Source: Dyella_B sp035486915 (GTDB taxonomy: Bacteria > Pseudomonadota > Gammaproteobacteria > Xanthomonadales > Rhodanobacteraceae). From it: a DNA stretch of 64,000 nucleotides. The position numbers and the translations under genes are program-made. Below, in pieces: positions 19,106-28,107 of the stretch (positions within the stretch are counted from its first letter, which is position 1; every line of letters begins with the position of its first letter). Under the pieces are notes generated by a model. That model worked only from the letters and a program-made list of their open reading frames with translations. It did no database searches and had not been told where the DNA came from. The stretch covers positions 1-64,000 of the forward strand of contig NZ_DATHMR010000015.1 in the NCBI RefSeq assembly GCF_035486915.1, in the 5' to 3' direction.

Positions 19106-19660
19106 TCAGGCTTTAATTTTTTCGTTGGAAACCTGGACGAAGCCATCTCGCATGCGCCGCAGCAAGCTTTGCAGCAATTGCAATTCATCTGGCGAGAGAT
19201 CAACAAACACTTTCTCCAACCTGTGCGCATTCAACTCCAACGCGCTGGCAATGACGTTCCTGCCCTTCTCTGTCAGCTTCGCGAGTAATCGGCGTCTGTC
19301 TTTCTCATCGCCGATCGATTGCACCAGACCTTCTTGCTCCAGAGAAAACATCAGCGCAGAAACTGTCGCGCGCTTGACCTGCAACGCCGCAATGATTTCC
19401 TGATGCGGAACAAAGCGATCGCCTGCACCCCACAACAACGCGAGCGCCTGAAATCGCGAGGGTGACCCTGCGGTGCCTTCCAGCCATTCGTTCAACACGT
19501 TGTTGATCTGCTGGCTCACCGATTTGAGCGTGAAGACCGTCTCCAGGCGCTGAGCAGCAGCCAGCGGAAACCGGCGCAGGTAGGCCTCGCGCAGATAGGA
19601 GGTCGGAAAGCTTTGTTCGTTGATCGAATCGTCGTCTGTCAAAGGATTTTCTCTCGCCAA
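19106..19660 (-). CDS. MarR-family transcriptional regulator, divergent from the efflux operon
   Basis: 184-aa winged-helix regulator. The DNA-binding region (about 75-140) includes QEIIAALQVKRATVSALMFSLEQEGLV and the wing signature DEKDRRRLLAKLTEKG. The start is TTG at 19660; a second in-frame TTG at 19642 has a better GAGAG spacing, so the protein may be 6 residues shorter. There is no nearby ATG. It is divergent from the efflux genes, and a 24-bp palindrome lies just upstream of its start, which suggests autoregulation. It likely represses the efflux operon; the ligand is unknown. Confidence 0.85.
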   Translation of the reverse strand: MARENPLTDDDSINEQSFPTSYLREAYLRRFPLAAAQRLETVFTLKSVSQQINNVLNEWLEGTAGSPSRFQALALLWGAGDRFVPHQEIIAALQVKRATVSALMFSLEQEGLVQSIGDEKDRRRLLAKLTEKGRNVIASALELNAHRLEKVFVDLSPDELQLLQSLLRRMRDGFVQVSNEKIKA

Positions 19661-19674
19661 AACTATCTATAAGT

Positions 19675-19698
19675 GGATTGTATGCTATACGACAATCC
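19675..19698. promoter_or_regulatory. Palindromic operator upstream of the MarR gene
   Basis: Inverted 7-bp arms GGATTGT and ACAATCC are separated by 10 bp, giving 24 bp in all. It lies 14 bp upstream of the regulator's TTG start and covers its probable promoter, the usual place for MarR autorepression. Confidence 0.6.
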
Positions 19699-19766
19699 CC
19701 TGAAAGAACAAACATGGCAATAAAAACAATGATATATAAATAATAAGCTAACGAACTATCCGCCTA

Positions 19767-19809
19767 TTGACTTGTTTATCGTCTAACGTTATTGTCTGCC
19801 TACAGACAA
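19767..19809 (+). promoter_or_regulatory. Efflux-operon promoter overlapped by a palindromic operator
   Basis: TTGACT (19767-19772), a 17-bp spacer and TATTGT (19790-19795) form a good sigma-70 promoter. The -10 and the expected start near 19802 are covered by the perfect dyad TTGTCTG-CCTA-CAGACAA (19792-19809). A repressor bound there would block transcription. The ATTGT/ACAAT halves resemble the dyad at 19675-19698, so the same MarR protein may bind both. Confidence 0.6.
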
Positions 19810-20184
19810 ATATCGCGGTACGGACCGCATGAGCGCGGTCACGACCGGCGGGACGAGGCGAGAGACATGTTCACTATCGAGCAACAGGAAGGGGCAACGC
19901 CCTGCAAAACCCAGATGACGCTGGCCGCGATCGCCATTGATCGTCAACGCCACAGCTTGCCATCATGGCTGGCCGCGACGTCCCCGCTGACGACGCCTGC
20001 ACGGATGGTCCCTACCGCCACCGTTGCCTCCAACGCTTCAGCCAGCGTGAGGAGCAAAGATGACCACCCCTTCAAACGCCCGTCAGGCAACGGTTCGCCG
20101 TTTTTCACCCATTTATCTGACTAGTCAGATATTCGGCCCGTCAAGCGCCGCACTCACAACCCCATCGCCGCACTGGACCCCACC
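19810..20184 (+). other. Long leader of the efflux operon
   Basis: If transcription starts near 19802, emrB has a leader of about 380 nt. It contains an open frame at 19867-20124 (85 codons, GAGGCGAGAGAC before its ATG) with no recognisable protein character, and the 18-bp palindrome listed separately. The frame might be a leader peptide; I do not call it a gene. Confidence 0.35.
20114..20131. promoter_or_regulatory. Perfect 18-bp palindrome upstream of emrB
   Basis: TATCTGACTAGTCAGATA is a perfect palindrome 54 bp before the emrB start. The length and TGAC-N2-GTCA core are typical of dimeric regulator operators (TetR or MarR type). It could mark a second promoter nearer to emrB, or a second regulator's site. 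Confidence 0.6.
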
Positions 20185-21747
20185 ATGAGCGCATCCACTT
20201 CCGCCGCTGCACCGGCCCCTCTAACAGGTATGCGGTTTGCTATCGGCGCTTTCGCCGTTGCACTCGCCACGTTCATGAACGTACTCGACTCCTCCATCGC
20301 TAACGTCGCCATTCCCACACTGTCAGGCGATCTTGGTGTGTCGGTGGACGAAGGAACGTGGGTGATCACCGTATTTTCCGCCGCCAACGCGGTGGCGATC
20401 CCACTCACGGGCTGGCTCACTCAACGCATCGGTCAGGTCAAGCTGTTCGTTGCTGCGATTCTGCTGTTCACGATTTCGTCTGCGTTGTGCGGCATAGCAC
20501 CCAACCTCACGGTGTTGTTGGCGGCCCGCGTGCTACAGGGCGTGTCGGCTGGTCCACTCATACCGTTGTCGCAAGCGCTGCTGCTCACCACGTTCCCAAA
20601 AGAGAAAAGCGGTAGCGCGTTGTCGTTGTGGGCCATGACGGCAACGGTCGGCCCCATCGCAGGTCCGGCTTTGGGCGGCTGGATCACCGACAGTTACAGC
20701 TGGTCGTGGATCTTCTACATCAACGTACCGGTAGGCATATTCGCCGCCGCAGCTGTGTGGTGGATTTATCGCGACCGTGAAACGGCCACTCGTCGTTTGC
20801 CGATTGATACGGTTGGTCTGCTTGCCCTGATCGGCTGGGTCGCTGCACTTCAAATCTTGCTCGACAAAGGCAAAGATCTAGATTGGTTCAACTCACCTGT
20901 GATCTGTGCGCTGGGCGTCATTGCGCTGATCGGATTCGCGTTCTTTGTGATCTGGGAGCTAACCGAAGAGAAGCCGATCGTCGATCTACGACTGTTCGCC
21001 GTGCGCAATTTCCGCGGTGGCACCATAGCGATCTCCGTGGCCTACGCGATCTTCTTCGCGAACCTGGTGCTTCTGCCGCAGTGGATTCAGGAGTACCTCG
21101 GTTATCGCGCGGTCGATGCAGGATTGGTGACTGCTCCGCTGGGCATTTTCGCTGTGGTCCTTGCGCCGGTCATGGGCAAGTTGATGATCAAGACGGATGC
21201 ACGCATATTGGCCACAGTGGCCTTCGCCGGGTTTGCCGCTGTCTTCTTCATGCGCTCGGTGTACACCACCGACATCGATCAATACACCTTGATCCTGCCG
21301 ACACTGCTGCAGGGTATTCCGACCGCTCTATTCTTCGTGCCGCTGACCGCGATCATCCTGTCGGGTCTGTCGCCCGACAAGATTCCCTCCGCCGCGGGCT
21401 TATCGAACTTCGTGCGCGTCTTCGCGGGTGCCGTTGGAACCTCGCTGCTGGCCAATGGCTGGTACGACCGCACGACGCTGCATCATGCACGACTGGTCGA
21501 ACAGGCTAACAGCTACAACCCGATCTTCACGGGTTCGATCGCACACGTGCAGTCGACGCTGCAGATCGGTGCTTCCAATGCGCTCGCCTTCGTCGAGAAC
21601 GAATTGGATGCACAAGCCGCCATGCTCGGTCTCAACGACATCTTTTGGATATCCGCAATCCTCTTCATCGTGATCATTCCGCTGATTTGGATCACTCATC
21701 CGAGCAAGGATGCGGCGGCTGGAGCGGCAACGGCTGGCGGCCACTGA
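20185..21747 (+). CDS. emrB: DHA2-family multidrug efflux MFS transporter, EmrB type
   Basis: Inner-membrane proton-driven drug exporter, 520 aa with about 14 membrane segments. DHA2 signatures include the helix-1 motif LDSSIANVAIPTLSGDLG and motif C around ATVGPIAGPALGGWI. It works with the membrane-fusion protein and outer-membrane channel encoded downstream to pump substrates across both membranes. It is first in the operon emrB-marR-OMF-emrA. Substrates are unknown; EmrAB systems act on uncouplers and hydrophobic drugs. Confidence 0.93.
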   Translation: MSASTSAAAPAPLTGMRFAIGAFAVALATFMNVLDSSIANVAIPTLSGDLGVSVDEGTWVITVFSAANAVAIPLTGWLTQRIGQVKLFVAAILLFTISSALCGIAPNLTVLLAARVLQGVSAGPLIPLSQALLLTTFPKEKSGSALSLWAMTATVGPIAGPALGGWITDSYSWSWIFYINVPVGIFAAAAVWWIYRDRETATRRLPIDTVGLLALIGWVAALQILLDKGKDLDWFNSPVICALGVIALIGFAFFVIWELTEEKPIVDLRLFAVRNFRGGTIAISVAYAIFFANLVLLPQWIQEYLGYRAVDAGLVTAPLGIFAVVLAPVMGKLMIKTDARILATVAFAGFAAVFFMRSVYTTDIDQYTLILPTLLQGIPTALFFVPLTAIILSGLSPDKIPSAAGLSNFVRVFAGAVGTSLLANGWYDRTTLHHARLVEQANSYNPIFTGSIAHVQSTLQIGASNALAFVENELDAQAAMLGLNDIFWISAILFIVIIPLIWITHPSKDAAAGAATAGGH

Positions 21748-21828
21748 CGATTCGCCGATACGACCGCTAACCGAAAAACCAATAACACATTGCCGCACTA
21801 CGCCTACAAGGGCTCCGAGGACTTGGAC

Positions 21829-22278
21829 ATGGAACATTACACAAAGAAAACCTTTTCGACGACGCAAAGCATCGGCTTCATGTTGACGAAAGCGCGCAAC
21901 CTTGTGATTGCGGACATGGATGCTGCCTTGGAGCCGCTCGACATTACCAGCCAGCAAATGGGCATTGTCCTGTGGCTCAGTCGCGGTATTGCCGCCACGC
22001 CCTTCGAGATGTCCAAACTTCTCAGCATCGACACCGGTCTGATGACCCGCATGCTGGACAAGCTGGAAGCAAAGGGATTCCTGAAGCGTTCCCGTAGCAA
22101 CACAGATCGCCGTGTCATCGATCTGAAGTTGACCAGAAAAGGCGAGGCGATTGCTGCAGAGATTCCAAGTATCGCCCTGCCAGTGTTGAACGGGCGTCTG
22201 AAGAACTTCAGCAAAGCCGAATTTAAAGAACTGCAGCGCCTGCTTGGCAAGTTCATCGACGCCGACACCCAACGTTAA
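21829..22278 (+). CDS. MarR-family transcriptional regulator inside the efflux operon
   Basis: 149-aa winged-helix repressor: the helix-turn-helix region TPFEMSKLLSIDTGLMTRML leads to the wing NTDRRVIDLKLTRKGEAI. I chose the ATG at 21829 (MEHYTKKTF), with GAGG 8 nt upstream, over an in-frame TTG at 21790. It lies between the transporter and channel genes and probably senses the exported compounds. It is clearly different in sequence from the divergent MarR at 19.1-19.7 kb. Confidence 0.9.
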   Translation: MEHYTKKTFSTTQSIGFMLTKARNLVIADMDAALEPLDITSQQMGIVLWLSRGIAATPFEMSKLLSIDTGLMTRMLDKLEAKGFLKRSRSNTDRRVIDLKLTRKGEAIAAEIPSIALPVLNGRLKNFSKAEFKELQRLLGKFIDADTQR

Positions 22279-22347
22279 CGCTCTTAAGACCGAAGCGCTT
22301 GCGCGCTCCATCCGATAACCCCCACCCCACTTACTGAGACTAAGACC

Positions 22348-23832
22348 ATGCGTGTTCATCGAATTGCGGCCGCGGTCGGAATGAGCCTCGCACTGGCAGG
22401 ATGTGCCAGCAGCGGTGGCCTGCGTCCGAACGGCGCGCCCATCAACCCCAACTCTCTCGCGGTTACGCGCACCCTCGCAAACGTAAAGGTGTCGCCCGCC
22501 GCGTGGCCCGAAGCTGACTGGTGGACTTCATTGGGCGACAGCCAGCTCAACGCACTGATTGCCGAGGCCTTGCACGACAACCCGAGCCTCGCAGAAGCCG
22601 ACGCGCGGGCGCGCCAAGCACAGTCCGAAGCGTCGGAGGCCGATGCTGACCGCAAGCCGGAAGTGGACGCCGGCGGAAGCGTTTCCGAAGTTCGTGCGCC
22701 AAAAACGCTAGGCCCTCTTGGCAATGGCCATAACAGCGCCTTCAAGTATGTGGACGTCAGTTTCAAATGGGATCTGGATCTTTGGGGCGGCGAACGCGCT
22801 GCATGGGAGGCTGCTCTCGGACAACAGCGCGCTGCGGAAGTTGACGCACACGCGGCGCGCATCGAACTGTCCACGAACGTCGCTCGCGCATACGTGCAAC
22901 TCGGCTACGCCTATGCACAACAGGATGTCGCATCGGCGGAGCTGCAGCGTGCAACAGACGTGCGCAAGCTGACGCAACAACGTGTTGCTGCTGGCATCGA
23001 TAGTCAGGTGCAGCTCAAGCAGAGCGATTCAGAAGTCGCCAGTGCACAGGGTCAAAAGGCACAAGCGGATCGTGCGATCGATGCAGCGCGCTCCGCACTA
23101 TCCGTGCTGTTGGGCAAAGGTCCTGATCGCGGCCTTGCGATCGCCCGACCCCAGCTGTTGTCGCCGGACGCACTGAGTATCCCATCCAACCTACCCGTCG
23201 ATCTGCTGGGGCATCGCGCCGACCTCGTCGCCGCGCGGTGGCGCGTGGAAGCGGCCGATAAGGACATCGACGCAGCCAAGACCCAGTTCCTTCCCAACGT
23301 CAACATCACCGCATTGGCAGGACTAGCCGCGTTCGGCGGCGGCAATCTCTTCCAGGCGAAGTCCCGCTTTTACGACGCCGGTCCGGCGATCAGCCTGCCT
23401 ATCTTTGATGGCGGTCGCCGCCGCGCGGACTTGAACGGCAAAGATGCGCAATACGATCTAGCCGTGGCGCAGTACAACGATGCGCTCGTGCGTGCCGTCA
23501 ACGAAGTATGCGACGACAACGATGCACTCGCCTCGTTGCAAGTGCAGATCGACGCGCAGCAGCGCGCACTCGATGCGGCCAACGATGCTTGGACACTAGC
23601 CGAACAACGCTACCAAGCCGGCATTGGCAGCTATCTGGAAGCCCTCAGTGTGCGCCAGGAATTGCTGGTCGCCCAAGATCGGATGGCCACGCTGCATGCC
23701 GAACAAATCGATTACTCGGTGCAAATCATTCAGGCGCTCGGTGGCGGCTATCGCCCAAGCCAGCCCGCTCCTAACGTGCCGGCCGTTGCTGCCGATGCGA
23801 ACTCTTCTTCCCTTATCCATCATCGCTCTTGA
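22348..23832 (+). CDS. Outer-membrane efflux lipoprotein, NodT/OprM (RND-type) family
   Basis: 494-aa TolC-like channel of the tripartite pump. The signal peptide ends in a lipobox LAGC with lipidated C19. Two homologous outer membrane factor domains follow, with the family phrases DWWTSLGDSQLNALIAEAL, FDGGRRRADL and AEQRYQAGIGSYLEAL. It ends 10 nt before the emrA start, which supports cotranscription. It should form a trimeric channel in the outer membrane docked to EmrA. Confidence 0.94.
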   Translation: MRVHRIAAAVGMSLALAGCASSGGLRPNGAPINPNSLAVTRTLANVKVSPAAWPEADWWTSLGDSQLNALIAEALHDNPSLAEADARARQAQSEASEADADRKPEVDAGGSVSEVRAPKTLGPLGNGHNSAFKYVDVSFKWDLDLWGGERAAWEAALGQQRAAEVDAHAARIELSTNVARAYVQLGYAYAQQDVASAELQRATDVRKLTQQRVAAGIDSQVQLKQSDSEVASAQGQKAQADRAIDAARSALSVLLGKGPDRGLAIARPQLLSPDALSIPSNLPVDLLGHRADLVAARWRVEAADKDIDAAKTQFLPNVNITALAGLAAFGGGNLFQAKSRFYDAGPAISLPIFDGGRRRADLNGKDAQYDLAVAQYNDALVRAVNEVCDDNDALASLQVQIDAQQRALDAANDAWTLAEQRYQAGIGSYLEALSVRQELLVAQDRMATLHAEQIDYSVQIIQALGGGYRPSQPAPNVPAVAADANSSSLIHHRS

Positions 23833-23842
23833 GGCAGCCGTC

Positions 23843-25030
23843 ATGTCTACTCAAATCTCTTCGGCTTCTAACGAAGCCGCGCAATCCAAGAAAAAAAGCC
23901 GCAGCTTCATGCTGCGCGTCCTTGGGGTATGTATCCTCGTGGGCGCCATAGGTTTTGGCACTTGGTATTTTCTGGAAAGTCGCTGGTACGAAGGCACCGA
24001 CGACGCGTACGTCAACGGCAACATAGTGCAGATCACACCGCAGATCACGGGCACCGTGGTCAGCATCGGTGCCGACGATGGTGACTTCGTAAAGCAGGGT
24101 GACGTGTTGGTTACGCTTGATAAAGCCGACGCCGATGTCGCACTACAGAACGCCTCTGCAAATCTCGCCAACACGGTGCGCAAGGTGCGTGGTCTGTACA
24201 GTACGGTGTCAGGTGCGCAGGCCGATGTGGCGGTAAGACAGGTCGCGTTGCAGAAGGCGAAGGCCGACTACGAACGCCGCGTTACCTTGGCCAGCTCAGG
24301 TGCCATCTCCGCGGAAGAACTCTCGCACGCAAGAGACGCATTGACCGCGGCCGAAAGCTCGCTCACGACGGCTGAGCAGCAATTGCAGACCAATAGAGTA
24401 TTGGTGGACGACACCATCGTCACGTCGCATCCGGATGTCAAAGCCGCCGCCGCTCAATATCGCGCTGCCTACCTCACTGAAGTTCGCACGACCATGGTGG
24501 CACCGGTAACCGGCTATGTCGCCAAACGCACCGTGCAGGTCGGTCAACGCGTACAACCTGGTGCAGATCTGATGGCCGTTGTACCGCTGCACGAAGTGTG
24601 GATCGATGCCAACTTCAAAGAAACCCAACTTACTCACATGCGCATCGGCCAACCCGTGGAAGTGACCTCGGACGTCTACGGCCATGCGGTCAAATACGAC
24701 GGCAAGGTGTTGGAACTGGGCGTGGGAACGGGCGGCGCATTCGCGTTACTGCCGGCACAAAACGCTACCGGCAACTGGATCAAGATCGTCCAGCGCATTC
24801 CCGTGCGCGTAGTGTTCACCGATCCCAAGCAGCTGGATCAACACCCGCTACGCATCGGCATGTCGATGGATACGACGGTGAACTTGCACAATGAGAACGG
24901 TCTGATGCTTGCTCAGAACGCCCCGACGCAGGCGGCTTTCAGTACGGATGTCTTTCAGCAGCAGTTGGCCCACGCTGACGAGCAGGTCGCTCAGATCATT
25001 CACAAAAATATGGCTGGTGATGCGAAGTAA
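23843..25030 (+). CDS. emrA: EmrA-type membrane-fusion (HlyD family) protein
   Basis: Periplasmic adaptor of the efflux pump, 395 aa. A single membrane anchor (about residues 24-44) is followed by the family mark GTDDAYVNGN (51-60), a biotinyl-lipoyl half, a coiled-coil hairpin (about 115-200), and the second half TTMVAPVTGYVAKRTVQVGQ. The frame runs open to 23624 inside the channel gene, but the ATG at 23843 with GAGG upstream is the likely start. It links EmrB to the outer-membrane channel. Confidence 0.93.
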   Translation: MSTQISSASNEAAQSKKKSRSFMLRVLGVCILVGAIGFGTWYFLESRWYEGTDDAYVNGNIVQITPQITGTVVSIGADDGDFVKQGDVLVTLDKADADVALQNASANLANTVRKVRGLYSTVSGAQADVAVRQVALQKAKADYERRVTLASSGAISAEELSHARDALTAAESSLTTAEQQLQTNRVLVDDTIVTSHPDVKAAAAQYRAAYLTEVRTTMVAPVTGYVAKRTVQVGQRVQPGADLMAVVPLHEVWIDANFKETQLTHMRIGQPVEVTSDVYGHAVKYDGKVLELGVGTGGAFALLPAQNATGNWIKIVQRIPVRVVFTDPKQLDQHPLRIGMSMDTTVNLHNENGLMLAQNAPTQAAFSTDVFQQQLAHADEQVAQIIHKNMAGDAK

Positions 25031-25168
25031 GGACGTCGGCATTGAAGCAACGCTACCGTCGATGCATCGATGATTCGACTGACGTGTGAGTGAACATCCG
25101 CGTCGGTCGATTTAAGAACTACGACAGGGCACGCCTGTCATCAGCGCCACACTCGCTGCGGAGTAACC

Positions 25169-25708
25169 ATGAACAAGCACGCGACGCATCATTCTCGCCA
25201 GCAAAAAAAGCTCGCGGCGACCGCACCACATCCATTCACGAGCGTCGGCATGCAAGCGTCGACGGAAACCATCTACAAGGTGGCGGAAGTCGCCAGAACG
25301 TTGAAGTACGCGACCCACGCCATAGAACAGGTGGTGCATCTTGCTTCAGGAGCGAACGATCGTCTAACGCTGTTGCATTGGCTCGTTCTCGCCCGTCTTT
25401 CAAGCAAGCCGACATGCAAGCAGCTGGAACTGAAATCTGAAACGAAAATTACCGCCGCGTATTTGACGAGATTGCTCGACGATCTGGTACGAGCGGGCTT
25501 GGTGCGCCGGCACCGCTCATCGACGGACCGCCGACAAATCCTCCTCGCGCTGACAGAACACGGAAGGAATGCAACGCTTGAGCTATTGGCCTCGTTGAAC
25601 GATGTCACCCAGCCATCCCAACTCAACGCTATCGAACATCTGGGCGCCTCGCTCGAACAATTTGTATCGCTAGCGGCTGGAGAAGGATGGCTCGGAATGG
25701 AGGCGTAG
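25169..25708 (+). CDS. MarR-like winged-helix regulator, third in the efflux island
   Basis: 179 aa. The core (about 65-150) has a MarR-type layout: CKQLELKSETKITAAYLTRL as recognition region, then SSTDRRQILLALTEHGRNA as the wing. The N-terminal 30 residues are basic and histidine-rich (MNKHATHHSRQQKK) and look disordered. The ATG is preceded by GCGGAGTAACC. It follows emrA by 138 nt and may belong to the operon or have its own promoter. The role is inferred from position only. Confidence 0.78.
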   Translation: MNKHATHHSRQQKKLAATAPHPFTSVGMQASTETIYKVAEVARTLKYATHAIEQVVHLASGANDRLTLLHWLVLARLSSKPTCKQLELKSETKITAAYLTRLLDDLVRAGLVRRHRSSTDRRQILLALTEHGRNATLELLASLNDVTQPSQLNAIEHLGASLEQFVSLAAGEGWLGMEA

Positions 25709-25874
25709 CCCTCAAGGGGGACGCGCCCGTATCGGCCATCTCAGATCGCCGATACGGGTATCAGTGGGTCCGCTTCGGGTCCAAAGCGGATGCCGTGGGC
25801 ACAATCGCTCGAAATGAGCTGCGACATCCAGACAAGACGTCGCCGCTACACGCGCCCGCCTTATGGCGACCCGA

Positions 25875-25979
25875 TTACTTGGCGTTCTTCTTCTTTTCCT
25901 GCTTGGCCGCCTTCTTCTCTTTCATGGTTTTGGCCGGTTTTTTCTTGTCGCTCTTTTTTGAATCCATACCTTTGCTCAT
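25875..25979 (-). CDS. Small lysine-rich protein, 34 aa
   Basis: A short frame starting MSKGMDSKKSDKKKPAKTMK and ending KKKNAK. It has 15 lysines in 34 residues and no hydrophobic stretch. A near-perfect ribosome site (GGAGGGGAC, 4 nt before ATG) supports translation. Similar tiny MSKGMDSKK-type proteins occur in many Proteobacteria (family memory, not checked). It may bind nucleic acid or ribosomes; the function is unknown. The 135-codon frame on the opposite strand is its antisense shadow. Confidence 0.72.
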   Translation of the reverse strand: MSKGMDSKKSDKKKPAKTMKEKKAAKQEKKKNAK

Positions 25980-26211
25980 TTTGTCCCCTCCATCATGGTT
26001 ATCGTCTGTTGCCGCTTACGTGAAGCCGCCGCAAGCATTTGCGCCTGCATGGTTGCCTATATGCGCAAGAGTACGCCTACCGGTGGATCCATGAAACTAA
26101 CCGGGCATTTCTGTCCACGTTGAATAAATGCAACTGAATGTCCGCCTTGAGACGGGAAGCGCGTAGCATGCGCTTTTTAGCCTGCCTTCGATGCTTGCAG
26201 AGACCTGAGCC

Positions 26212-27963
26212 ATGAGCCACGTCGTTTCTGTCAATGTCGGCCTTCCAGCAGATGTGGAGTGGCGGGGCAAGATCGTTCGCACTGCTATCTGGAAGCGACC
26301 GGTAAACGGGCGAGTGATGGCGCGGCGCCTGAATCTCGACGGCGATGCCCAGGGAGATCGCCAAGGTCATGGTGGCTTGCATCGAGCCATCATGGTTTAT
26401 CAGGTCGCCTCCTACCGATACTGGGAGCAAGTCCTGCGCCGAAGTCTCACCGAATACGGCATGTTCGGTGAAAACCTGACCGTCGATGGGCTAGCTGACG
26501 ATCAGGTATGCATCGGTGACAGGTATCGCATTGGCGGCGCGCTGTTCGAAGTGTCGGCGCCGCGTGTCACGTGCTATCGCGTCGGCATACGGATGAACGA
26601 ACCACGCATGCCGGCACTGCTCGTTTCGCATCGAAAGCCCGGATTCTATTTTCGAGTCATCGAAGAGGGAGACATCGGCGTCGGCGACGAAATCATTCGC
26701 ATCGCGCAAGGACGTGAAGCGATAACCGTCGCCGAAACCGATGCGCTGCTCTATTTGCCGGATCATCCTGAGGATCGCGTGCGCCACGCTGCAAACGAAC
26801 CATCGCTTAGTCCCGGATGGAAACGTTCTTTCGATGCATTACTAGCGAGCACGGGATTGCCAGGCAACGCAGGGCTCGGGCCGGTGCTTCCAGCGGTAGC
26901 GTGGCAGGGTTTCCGCGCGCTCAAGGTGGTCGGTGTCGTTAAAGAGAGCGATGACGTGACGTCGCTGCTCCTATCAGCCAATGAGCCGCCTTCTCTCGCC
27001 CCTCCTGCTGCCGGATCGTTCGTGGTGCTGCGTCTTCCTGGTGCCAACGGAAGCGGTACGGTGACGCGCAGCTACTCCATCTCCAACATCGGCGAAGGAG
27101 GCGTATATCGCGTTAGCGTCAAGCTCGGCTCCGGTGATGGAAGTCGCTACATACACAGTGGCGTCCACGCGAACGACGTTATCGAAGTCAGCGCACCGCG
27201 AGGAGCATTTACCTTACGGAGTGATAAAGCACCGATCGTTTTCTTGAGTGCAGGCATCGGAATCACGCCTGTGCTCGGCATGCTTCATCAACTCGTGGCG
27301 GATCGAGCCGCCGAAGATCGCGATGTATATTGGATTCATGGCGCACGTAACGGCGCCGAGCACCCCTTTGCTTCGGAAGTACGTCACTTGCTCGATGCGC
27401 TGCCTCACGTCCATGCCTTTATCGCCTACAGTCAACCTCGCACCGAGGATCGACTAGGGCGTGACTTCGACGTCGCAGAACGTATCAGCGCTTCGACCAT
27501 CCAACGACTGGGCGCACCAGCCACGGCGCAGTTCTATATTTGCGGCCCGTCGAACTTCATGTCTGGCCTCCTCACAGGCCTGAAGGGCATTGGCGTAGCG
27601 AGCGCAAATATCCACACGGAGACCTTCGGGAGCGAAGCATCGATAACGCCGGGCATCGTCGGTGGCGCTGTTAGGCGTCCGCATCCACCGGAGGGCGTTC
27701 AAGGCAATGGGCCAACCGTCTCATTCAGCCGAAGCGGCTTGGCCGTACCTTGGTCCGACGCATTCCAAAGCGTGCTGGAGTTCGCCGAAGCCTGCGACGT
27801 TCCAGTTCGCTGGGCGTGCCGCACCGGTGTATGTCACACCTGCGAAACCGCGCTCATCGGCGGCCAAACCCTCTATGACCCAGAGCCCATCGACCCGCCT
27901 GCCAACGGCAACGTGCTTATATGCTGCGCGCGCCCCACAACCGATATCGAACTTGATCTCTAA
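26212..27963 (+). CDS. MOSC domain fused to a flavin reductase and a C-terminal [2Fe-2S] ferredoxin
   Basis: 583-aa cytoplasmic fusion. Residues 1-170 form a MOSC domain (GENLTVDG; conserved C121 in PRVTCYRVG), known from molybdenum-cofactor sulfurase and YiiM/YcbX proteins. About 235-480 form an FAD/NAD(P)H ferredoxin-reductase domain (RSYSISN for flavin, FLSAGIGITPVLGMLH for nucleotide, YICGPSNFM). The last 90 residues are a plant-type ferredoxin with C536, C541, C544 and C571 or C572. Likely a Moco-linked reductase, for example detoxifying N-hydroxylated compounds as YiiM/YcbX do; that is inference. Single-gene unit. Confidence 0.9.
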   Translation: MSHVVSVNVGLPADVEWRGKIVRTAIWKRPVNGRVMARRLNLDGDAQGDRQGHGGLHRAIMVYQVASYRYWEQVLRRSLTEYGMFGENLTVDGLADDQVCIGDRYRIGGALFEVSAPRVTCYRVGIRMNEPRMPALLVSHRKPGFYFRVIEEGDIGVGDEIIRIAQGREAITVAETDALLYLPDHPEDRVRHAANEPSLSPGWKRSFDALLASTGLPGNAGLGPVLPAVAWQGFRALKVVGVVKESDDVTSLLLSANEPPSLAPPAAGSFVVLRLPGANGSGTVTRSYSISNIGEGGVYRVSVKLGSGDGSRYIHSGVHANDVIEVSAPRGAFTLRSDKAPIVFLSAGIGITPVLGMLHQLVADRAAEDRDVYWIHGARNGAEHPFASEVRHLLDALPHVHAFIAYSQPRTEDRLGRDFDVAERISASTIQRLGAPATAQFYICGPSNFMSGLLTGLKGIGVASANIHTETFGSEASITPGIVGGAVRRPHPPEGVQGNGPTVSFSRSGLAVPWSDAFQSVLEFAEACDVPVRWACRTGVCHTCETALIGGQTLYDPEPIDPPANGNVLICCARPTTDIELDL

Positions 27964-28107
27964 TACTTGGTCAGTCGCCGAAAATAAAAAAGGCTCTGTC
28001 CCTTTTTTGAAGCTTCCCACTAGCTGTCTCATGTGCAAGACCGCTGTCGGCTAATGGTGAGCTTTCGCCATTTATAATTCTGCAGAGACTTGAAACCGAG
28101 AAGCAAT

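Noticed and set aside
19867..20124. 85-codon frame in the emrB leader
   Set aside because: Fair ribosome site, but no recognisable protein character; kept only as a possible leader peptide.
25687..26094. 135-codon plus-strand frame with a hydrophobic Phe-rich stretch
   Set aside because: The Phe/Leu run is the antisense of the lysine codons of the small gene at 25875-25979.
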